Assembly (NCBI GenBank): GCA_003170115.1
Contig: PMZS01000391.1
Coordinates: 1-12,033, forward strand
DNA length: 12,033 nt
Reading direction: 5' to 3'
Origin: Spirochaetaceae bacterium
GTDB lineage: Bacteria > Spirochaetota > Spirochaetia > SZUA-6 > Fen-1364
Under the pieces are notes generated by a model. That model ran no database searches, was not told the origin of the DNA, and saw only the letters and a program-made list of their open reading frames with translations. Made by a program: the position numbers and the translations under genes. How positions within the stretch are numbered: the stretch's first letter is position 1; each line of letters opens with the position of its first letter. Below are positions 6,577-12,033 of this stretch, piece by piece.

Positions 6577-8361
6577 GTGGGGTGGAAGCCTGCGCTCGCC
6601 AAGCTCATCGCACTCTGCGGGCTGACCGCGCTGGCGCCGGCCGCGTGGCCGCAGTCCGCCTTGCCGCAGTCTTCCCCGTACGTCTGGCGTGCGGCCACCG
6701 GCGGGCAGATCCGCGGCAGACCCGCGGTGGGACCCGACGGCACCACGTATGCGCTGTCCGAGGACAGCTACCTCTATGCCTGGGTGTCCGGCGGCAGCCT
6801 CCTGTGGAAACACGACCTGGGATGGCTGCCGTGGGACTGTCTTGCCGTCAGCGCAGACGGGACGGTTTATGCCGGTCTCAGGAACCAGGACTTCATCGCC
6901 GTAAACCCGCGGGGCGGGAGGCTGTGGACCGTTCGTCTCGACGGCCTGCCCGCGGGGGACCCCGCGGTGACCGAAGACGGCACCGTGCTCGTGGGAACTT
7001 CGACGGGAACGCTCTCCGCGCTCTCCCACCTGGGCAGGCGCGAATGGGCGGTGACCCTGCCTGGTGCGGTGACCGGGCAGCCGGTCATCGACGGCTCCGG
7101 GACCATCTACGTGACGGCCGCGGACCGGCGACTGTACGCGCTCACGCCGTGGGGCGAGTTCAAGTGGTCGCTTCCCTTCACGGCCGCGCCGGGTGTGCCG
7201 TCGATCGCCGCGGACGGCAGCGTCGTGCTCGGTACGGACACGGGTGAAGTCGTCGCGGTGAGCCCGTCGGGCGATGCGATGTGGAAGAAGTCACTCGGCG
7301 CGCCTGTGATTGGAGTGGCCGCCGATGCGCTTCAGATAGTAGCGGACACTCGCGCCGGGCGCGTTGTCGGATTCACCCTGGACGGCCGGGAGCTCTGGCG
7401 GACCGATACCGGACGTGCCCCGGGCTCTCCTCCCTTCATCCGCGGGGACCTTGTCTTTCTCACCGCGCAGGACGGATCCGTCGTTGCCCTGGATTCTCAC
7501 CACGCCGTTTCGGGGGCCCTGAAGACTGCGGCCGTCGGCGGGGCGACCGCAGCGGAAAGCGGCGAGATCCTGGTCGGGGGCCGGGACTGGGTCGTGTATT
7601 CGCTGGACATGGCTGCGGCTGGTCTTCCCGTCCCGCAGCTCGAAACGCGCCCCGGCACGCCTGCACCCTGGCCGCAGTCGGGCCACGATGCGCGGCACTC
7701 CGGCCGCACGGAAGCCACACCCGCAGCGGACAACGACGCGCTTCTCGCCCGGAACACTGACTATCTCTACCTCAAGGCGCTTTCAGGCGCACCTGGGCGC
7801 GAGGGCATCCAGCTTCTCCTTGCCGACATCGGCCGCCGCATCTCTTCCCGCTCCCTCGACAAAAGCACCTGGTACGCTGTGCGGATGCTGGAGAACGTCG
7901 TGGGCACGGGACTCGCCAACCGCTCCCTCCAGAACCAGAAGCTCGTCAACGATTTCCCGGATCTCCGCGCGGCGGCTGCGGGGCTGCTGGCCCGCGTCGG
8001 ATCCACCGCGTCCCGCGCCGCACTCCTTGATGCTGTCAACGCGGAGACCGACGGCGTGGCTCTTGCCGCTGAGATCGCGGCGCTGGGCGCCATCGCAAGT
8101 GATGGCGACGGGGCCGCCCTCCGCGCGATCGTCCGGGCGTTCACCAGCAGGGCAGGCCTTCCCCCTGACAGCCGCCTCGCATCCGCCGTCGTGGATTCCA
8201 TCGGCCGTATCGCCTTCTATGAAGGCACACTCGGTGAGCCGTCCGCGGTGGCGACACTGCTGGCCATCTCCCGGGGCAGCTATGACCCCGCTGTCCGAGC
8301 CGCGGCGCAGTCCGTCCTGCAGGGTGACCTGAAAATAGATATACTCAACGAAGAGGAGTAA
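6577..8361 (+). CDS. Exported PQQ-type beta-propeller protein with C-terminal helical (HEAT-like) domain
   Basis: 594-aa protein starting at GTG 6577; an in-frame TGA at 6559-6561 leaves no other good start. Residues 1-27 form a signal peptide (basic start, hydrophobic core LIALCGLTALAPAAW). Residues about 30-350 hold seven or so blades of the PQQ/pyrrolo-quinoline-like repeat: recurring patterns such as DGTVYAG...LW, DGTVLVG...W, DGSVVLG...MW and DGSVVALD. No calcium/PQQ redox site is recognisable, so this is a structural or binding propeller. A link with PWPQSGHDARHSGR (about 366-379), often seen in such proteins, leads to an all-helical tail (about 385-594) with paired helices like HEAT repeats (LRAAAAGLLARVG, AAEIAALGAIA, VRAAAQSVLQG). 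It probably acts in the periplasm as a scaffold. The next gene follows after 3 bp, so the two are one operon. Specific function unknown. Confidence 0.85.
   Translation: MGWKPALAKLIALCGLTALAPAAWPQSALPQSSPYVWRAATGGQIRGRPAVGPDGTTYALSEDSYLYAWVSGGSLLWKHDLGWLPWDCLAVSADGTVYAGLRNQDFIAVNPRGGRLWTVRLDGLPAGDPAVTEDGTVLVGTSTGTLSALSHLGRREWAVTLPGAVTGQPVIDGSGTIYVTAADRRLYALTPWGEFKWSLPFTAAPGVPSIAADGSVVLGTDTGEVVAVSPSGDAMWKKSLGAPVIGVAADALQIVADTRAGRVVGFTLDGRELWRTDTGRAPGSPPFIRGDLVFLTAQDGSVVALDSHHAVSGALKTAAVGGATAAESGEILVGGRDWVVYSLDMAAAGLPVPQLETRPGTPAPWPQSGHDARHSGRTEATPAADNDALLARNTDYLYLKALSGAPGREGIQLLLADIGRRISSRSLDKSTWYAVRMLENVVGTGLANRSLQNQKLVNDFPDLRAAAAGLLARVGSTASRAALLDAVNAETDGVALAAEIAALGAIASDGDGAALRAIVRAFTSRAGLPPDSRLASAVVDSIGRIAFYEGTLGEPSAVATLLAISRGSYDPAVRAAAQSVLQGDLKIDILNEEE
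8352..8358 (+). promoter_or_regulatory. Strong ribosome binding site for the P83/100 gene
   Basis: AGAGGAG overlapping the last codons of the propeller gene, six bases before ATG 8365. It contrasts with the missing site at the first gene of the operon. Confidence 0.7.
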
Positions 8362-8364
8362 CCG

Positions 8365-9948
8365 ATGAACAGGAAACTGACGGCGCTGTCATTTCTCCTG
8401 GTCGGCGCGCTGGCCTTCGGTCAGGTCGACAAGGACGAGCTGGCCAAGGGGCAGGGAACCTCCATCACATTCATCAACTACGTCGGGCCGCATACCGTCA
8501 TCAACACCGTGGAGCAGATAGTGGGCATCGGCACGGGCCTGGGCCGCGGCGTGACCTCATCGCCAGGGGAACTGACCTTCGGCGGCAGGTATCGCCTCAT
8601 CCATGCAGTCGGGCCCGCCGAGGGCGCAAAGCTGGACGCGGACATCTTCATCCTGGAGGCAGGCGCCGAGGTGGACGATGTGGTCAACATCATGCGCATG
8701 GTCAGCGGGTACCTCCAGGCCGCCTACAGCTACTCGCCCACAGACGCCCAGGTGCTCGCCCGGTTCGTCGTCTACTACAACGCCGTGTTCCGCGGCAACC
8801 TCACGTACCTGGGCGGGGTGTACAAGACAATCGTCATGAGAAATGTCACCGCGGAGAACGCGGGCATTGCGACGAAGTACAGCGAGTGGCCGGGAAAGAC
8901 ACGCATGCTGATCCCCCTCTCCCCGGGCGCACAGAAGGGGAGCCTGACCGCGGTTCCCGCCGGGCAGCTCGCCGCGCCCCCTGTGATCCAGAACCTCCAG
9001 GAACAGCCGGGCAAGGCCCTGCCGGAGAGAAAGGACCTCACCGAGCTGCAGCAGCGCGGCATTGAGGAGAACCAGCAGAAGGCACAGGACCAGCAGAATC
9101 AGCTCGGGGTGGACCAGCAGAAGCTCGCCGAGCAGCAGCAGAAGCTCGATCAGGACCGGCAGGCCGCAGCCGCGGCGGAGGCAGCGGCCGCCGCACCAGG
9201 GGCCACTGCGCAGCAGAAACAGGCGGCGGCGGAAGCGAGCGCGGCGGCTGCGCGGCAGGAACAGGCCACTGCCGCCCAGTCGCAGAAGGTCCAGCAGGAC
9301 CAGCAGGCGGCGGCGCAGACACAGGCGCAGGTTGCCGCTGACCAGAAATCAGTCCAGGAGCAGCGGGCTACGATCGCCGCCGATGAGCAGGCCAACATCA
9401 AGCAGCAGGCGGCCCAGCCGAACGCGGCGACAACGACCGCGGGCGCAGCCGCGGCCCCGGGACAGCTCTTGTTCGTTTACGCTGTGGCCGCGTCTCCCGA
9501 CAAGCTGGGAAAGCTTGTCCTCATCGACAGGACCTCTGGCAAGCTCCTCTCCCAGTCGGACTTGAACACGGTGAGGGGGCGGCTGTACGTGACGGTGGGC
9601 TCATCGATCGTCGTGGTTGCCGGTGCCACGGGCGGCAACGCCGCTGTCCGACTGGTCTCGGTGGACCCGGCCACGCTGGCAGTACAGAAGCAGGGCAAAG
9701 ACAACATCGCGCCGACCAGCTACCTCGCCGCGTCAAGCGACTCGACCTATGCGGTGCTCAGCACGGCGAAAGGCGCCTTCCTCGGTCGATTCGACGCATC
9801 CCTTGCGCTGCAGGCACAATCCGAGACCGCGGTTGACACGTCAACCTACATCCTCGTCTCGGGCACGGAGGTGTTCGTGCAGGACGCCGCAGGCAACATC
9901 CTCATTCTCAACAAGGACGACCTGAAGGAAAAAAAGAGGAACGGCTGA
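8365..9948 (+). CDS. P83/100-family spirochaetal protein with Q/A-rich coiled coil and C-terminal propeller-like domain
   Basis: 527-aa exported protein. Residues 1-19 form a signal peptide (MNRKLTALSFLLVGALAFG). Residues about 30-195 match my recollection of the P83/100 antigen N-terminal domain, with GTSITFINYVGPHTVINT and RFVVYYNAVFRGNLTYL as clear blocks. From about 225 to 365 the sequence is almost only Gln, Ala, Glu, Lys and Asp, a long alpha-helical coiled coil ending in an Ala/Thr-rich linker. Residues about 367-520 form repeats such as LGKLVLIDRTSGKLLSQ and VRLVSVDPATLAVQKQ, typical of propeller blades, so it shares a fold type with its operon partner. P83/100 proteins are antigens of unknown function found in spirochaetes. 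The gene is the last of the operon, and its TGA is one base from the stop of the convergent acyl-CoA synthetase. The family call rests on motif memory, not a search. Confidence 0.8.
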   Translation: MNRKLTALSFLLVGALAFGQVDKDELAKGQGTSITFINYVGPHTVINTVEQIVGIGTGLGRGVTSSPGELTFGGRYRLIHAVGPAEGAKLDADIFILEAGAEVDDVVNIMRMVSGYLQAAYSYSPTDAQVLARFVVYYNAVFRGNLTYLGGVYKTIVMRNVTAENAGIATKYSEWPGKTRMLIPLSPGAQKGSLTAVPAGQLAAPPVIQNLQEQPGKALPERKDLTELQQRGIEENQQKAQDQQNQLGVDQQKLAEQQQKLDQDRQAAAAAEAAAAAPGATAQQKQAAAEASAAAARQEQATAAQSQKVQQDQQAAAQTQAQVAADQKSVQEQRATIAADEQANIKQQAAQPNAATTTAGAAAAPGQLLFVYAVAASPDKLGKLVLIDRTSGKLLSQSDLNTVRGRLYVTVGSSIVVVAGATGGNAAVRLVSVDPATLAVQKQGKDNIAPTSYLAASSDSTYAVLSTAKGAFLGRFDASLALQAQSETAVDTSTYILVSGTEVFVQDAAGNILILNKDDLKEKKRNG

Positions 9949-9949
9949 G

Positions 9950-11860
9950 CTATTTCCCGAACATCCCCGCGATCTCCTTCGCGTACATTGTGTCCACCAC
10001 GTGGCGCTTCACCGACTGCTTCGCGCTGAGCTCCATTCCCATTTCGAAGTGCTTGGGCAGCAGCCTGAACCTGAACACCCTTTCGAACTCGCGGAACCCG
10101 CGCTTTGCGCAGACACGTGATTGGATCTCGTCGGAGATAAGCTCGTTGATCTGCTCGTTCTCCCACAGGTCCTCGTTGGAAACGTACGAGATCTCCTGCG
10201 CGGCGGCGTATTTCTCCAGCGCGTCCTTGTTCGCCACGATGAGGGCGGCGAGAAACTTCTGGTCCTGTCCCACCACCATCACCTGGTCGATATATTCGGA
10301 CTCCAGTATCGTGTCCTCGATTGGCACCGGCTCCACGTTCTCCCCGCCCAGGAGCACAATGGTCTCCTTGCTCCTGCCGACGATGCGGATCTCTCCCTTC
10401 CACGTCACCATCCCCAGGTCACCCGTGTCCAGCCATCCGTCAGGCGTGAGCACTTCCGCGGTCTTGTCGGGCCGCTTGTAGTAGCCCTTCATGACGTTCG
10501 GTCCCTTGAGGTGGATGACGCCTTTGTGTCCCGGGCCGACTTCTTTGCCGGTCTCGGGGTCCAGGATCCTCATCTGCTGTTCCGCGAGCAGCGGCCCGAT
10601 GGTCCCCGGCACGGGGTGATGCTGGAGCCGCACGGAGACAACCGGCGTGGTTTCAGTCAGGCCGTAGCCTTCCAGCAGAAGGACTCCGGCCGCCGCGAAG
10701 AACCTGTCTACGTAGGGCGGAAGGGCGCCGCCGCCGGAAACGGTGAAGCGGAACCGGCCGCCCAGGCGCGCCTTGATCTTGCTGAACACCAGCACGTTTC
10801 CCAGCGCGCGAAAAGGATACAGGAGAAGGAACGGAAAGATCCCCATGATGAAGTCGAGGGCAAGCGAGCGCTTGGCAAACTGCGGGTACAGGCCGCGCAC
10901 CAGCGCCGAGGCAGTGGCATGCGCCAGGCCCACGGCGACGAAGAATCCGAAAAGAGCCTTTTTGATCCCGCCCTCTTCGTTGATATTGCGGTAGATGGCC
11001 GCCCGCACGCCTTCCCAGATCCGGGGCACCGATGCCATGACGGTGGGCTTCACCGCCGCCATGTCGGCCATCATGGCCTGAGCCACGGGCTTTGAGTAGG
11101 CAATGGAGGCTCCTCGAGAGAGCACGAAGTGGTCGATGATACGCTCGAAGGAGTGCCACACCGGCAGGACCGAAAGGAAGATATCCGAGGGCCCCACATC
11201 AATTGTGTTCGGAACGGTCCTCAGGTTGTGCAGGAAGTTCGCATGGGTCAGCATGACTCCCTTCGGCTCACCGGTGGTCCCTGACGTGTAGATGATCGTG
11301 GCCAGGTCCTCGGACTTCCCCGCCGCCATTTCCCTCTGGAATGCCTGCGCATCGGAGGCAAGCTTCCTCTTTCCCCGCTCCATGATCTGCGCGAACGCCA
11401 GCAGCTCGACACCGGCGGGTGCGGGAACAGAGCCGGGAACAAAACCTTCGTCCATGACGACAATTGTCTTCAGGAGCGGAAGCTCCTGTTTCTTCGAGAG
11501 GATCTTCTTCACCTGCTCGGCATTCTCCGCGAGGGTCAGCGCGCAATCGGCATGCCTCAGGATGAAGCAGGCTTCTTCCGGCATGGTGTCGGAACCCCGC
11601 GGAACATCGGCCGCCCCGATCCCGGAGATGCCGACATTCGCGATCATCCACTCCTTGCGGTTATCGGAAATCACGCCCACGTGGTCGCCGCGCTTCACGC
11701 CGAAGTCCAGGAGCCCGGCCCCGAAGCACTCGAAAAGGCTCGCGAACTGGCGGAAGGTGAGGGCGGTCCATGCGCCCGCCCGGTCCTTGTACCGGATGGC
11801 CGGCGCGTCGGGCAATCTTTGAGCGACCGCCCAGTGGACCTTTACGACAGTGTCTTCCAT
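9950..11860 (-). CDS. Long-chain fatty-acid--CoA ligase (AMP-forming acyl-CoA synthetase)
   Basis: 636-aa ANL-superfamily enzyme that activates fatty acids with ATP and CoA at the inner membrane. From the chosen start: P-loop YTSGTTGEPKG (191-201), linker SVLPVWHSFER (230-240), hydrophobic insert (about 302-362, with FIMGIFPFLLLYPF) typical of long-chain forms, EGYGLTETTP (397-406), GWLDTGDLG (475-483) and the hinge GRSKETIVLLGGENVEP (495-511). The C-terminal lid ends ELSAKQSVKRHVV, where the lysine expected for adenylation is shifted (see findings). The start at 11860 is preferred over ATG 11914: GGGGA lies five bases upstream, the family N-terminus begins at MEDTVVK, and a promoter overlaps the extra 18 codons. 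Free-living spirochaetes use such enzymes for fatty-acid uptake or recycling. No beta-oxidation gene is adjacent. Confidence 0.93.
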   Translation of the reverse strand: MEDTVVKVHWAVAQRLPDAPAIRYKDRAGAWTALTFRQFASLFECFGAGLLDFGVKRGDHVGVISDNRKEWMIANVGISGIGAADVPRGSDTMPEEACFILRHADCALTLAENAEQVKKILSKKQELPLLKTIVVMDEGFVPGSVPAPAGVELLAFAQIMERGKRKLASDAQAFQREMAAGKSEDLATIIYTSGTTGEPKGVMLTHANFLHNLRTVPNTIDVGPSDIFLSVLPVWHSFERIIDHFVLSRGASIAYSKPVAQAMMADMAAVKPTVMASVPRIWEGVRAAIYRNINEEGGIKKALFGFFVAVGLAHATASALVRGLYPQFAKRSLALDFIMGIFPFLLLYPFRALGNVLVFSKIKARLGGRFRFTVSGGGALPPYVDRFFAAAGVLLLEGYGLTETTPVVSVRLQHHPVPGTIGPLLAEQQMRILDPETGKEVGPGHKGVIHLKGPNVMKGYYKRPDKTAEVLTPDGWLDTGDLGMVTWKGEIRIVGRSKETIVLLGGENVEPVPIEDTILESEYIDQVMVVGQDQKFLAALIVANKDALEKYAAAQEISYVSNEDLWENEQINELISDEIQSRVCAKRGFREFERVFRFRLLPKHFEMGMELSAKQSVKRHVVDTMYAKEIAGMFGK

Positions 11861-11865
11861 GCTTG

Positions 11866-11870
11866 TCCCC
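11866..11870 (-). promoter_or_regulatory. Ribosome binding site that sets the acyl-CoA synthetase start
   Basis: GGGGA on the - strand, five bases (CAAGC) before the ATG at 11860-11858. It decides for the shorter form of the protein. Confidence 0.55.
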
Positions 11871-11895
11871 AATTGATAAGGATTATCGCAACGCC

Positions 11896-11924
11896 AGGGT
11901 AGCATAGCTGACATGGGCGGTCAA
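11896..11924 (-). promoter_or_regulatory. Candidate promoter of the acyl-CoA synthetase
   Basis: On the - strand TTGACC (11919-11924), 17-bp spacer, TACCCT (11896-11901), giving a start near 11890 and a leader of about 30 bases that contains the ribosome binding site. The gene can therefore be expressed independently of the upstream gene at 11956. Confidence 0.45.
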
Positions 11925-11955
11925 GAATTTTTCTATCCGGGGCCCGCGCCGAGGC

Positions 11956-12033
11956 TCACGAATCGGTGAAATGGGACAGCAGTCTCCGTGCCTCGTCGAG
12001 GCCCTTCAGGAACTGGGCCCGCTCGTCCTCGCG
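11956..12033 (-). CDS. C-terminal fragment of an unidentified gene (5' part outside the window)
   Basis: Reading the - strand from the window edge gives 25 codons and a TGA (11958-11956). The peptide begins REDERAQFLKGLDEARRLL and ends SHFTDS, a charged amphipathic helix with no diagnostic motif. The frame is open to the edge and its residue make-up is protein-like, so a real gene end is likely. It lies upstream of the acyl-CoA synthetase on the same strand, with about 95 bp between them. Confidence 0.55.
   Translation of the reverse strand, partial: REDERAQFLKGLDEARRLLSHFTDS

Noticed and set aside
6454..7247. Open frames on both strands around the hairpin and propeller gene start (191-aa -, 256-aa +)
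   Set aside because: The propeller frame shows a signal peptide and regular repeats; the others are compositionally odd and overlap it.
9037..9460. Q/A-rich DNA as a tandem repeat or CRISPR-like array
   Set aside because: The CAG/GCG pattern is irregular, keeps the reading frame and encodes a coiled coil; there are no equal spacers.
10121..11095. 324-aa + strand open frame opposite the acyl-CoA synthetase
   Set aside because: His/Arg-rich antisense shadow of a gene with all AMP-ligase motifs.
11935..11955. GC-rich GGGGCCC region after the partial gene as a terminator
   Set aside because: No convincing stem with a following T-tract could be drawn.

Overview
The window looks like chromosomal DNA of a free-living, fairly GC-rich spirochaete. 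The best taxonomic marker is a P83/100-family protein (8365-9948), a family I know from Borrelia, Treponema and other spirochaetes. A lipoprotein with a loose lipobox of spirochaetal style fits the same view. No tRNA, rRNA, CRISPR array, transposase or phage gene was seen.

Layout from left to right. (1) 1-1416, + strand: hybrid sensor histidine kinase whose open frame begins inside its membrane helix; an in-frame stop just upstream suggests a frameshift. (2) 1425-3960: a module of visibly lower GC. It holds a small GyrI-like lipoprotein and an atypical SDR/epimerase on the - strand, and a divergent AraC-type regulator on the + strand. The regulator looks damaged at both ends. (3) 3962-6318, - strand: bshC and bshB1, two bacillithiol biosynthesis genes joined by a 4-bp ATGA overlap, with bshB1 downstream. 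(4) 6319-6576: a 258-bp divergent intergenic region with a perfect 22-bp-stem hairpin and two candidate promoters placed so close to the start codons that both transcripts could be leaderless. (5) 6577-9948, + strand: a two-gene operon of an exported PQQ-type beta-propeller protein with a helical tail and the P83/100-family protein. (6) 9950-11860, - strand: a long-chain acyl-CoA synthetase with its own promoter. (7) 11956-12033, - strand: the last 25 codons of an unidentified gene that continues past the window edge.

Functionally, bshC and bshB1 indicate a bacillithiol-type low-molecular-weight thiol; bshA, needed for the first step, is not here. The SDR with its divergent AraC regulator is a common arrangement in which the regulator controls the oxidoreductase, but here the regulator may be decaying. 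The propeller and P83/100 proteins are probably made together and act in the periplasm or at the envelope; their function is unknown. Nothing in the window clearly forms a new defence or mobile system. The features most worth a second look are the intergenic hairpin, the two probable frameshifts, the palindrome holding two convergent stop codons, and the propeller-P83/100 pair.
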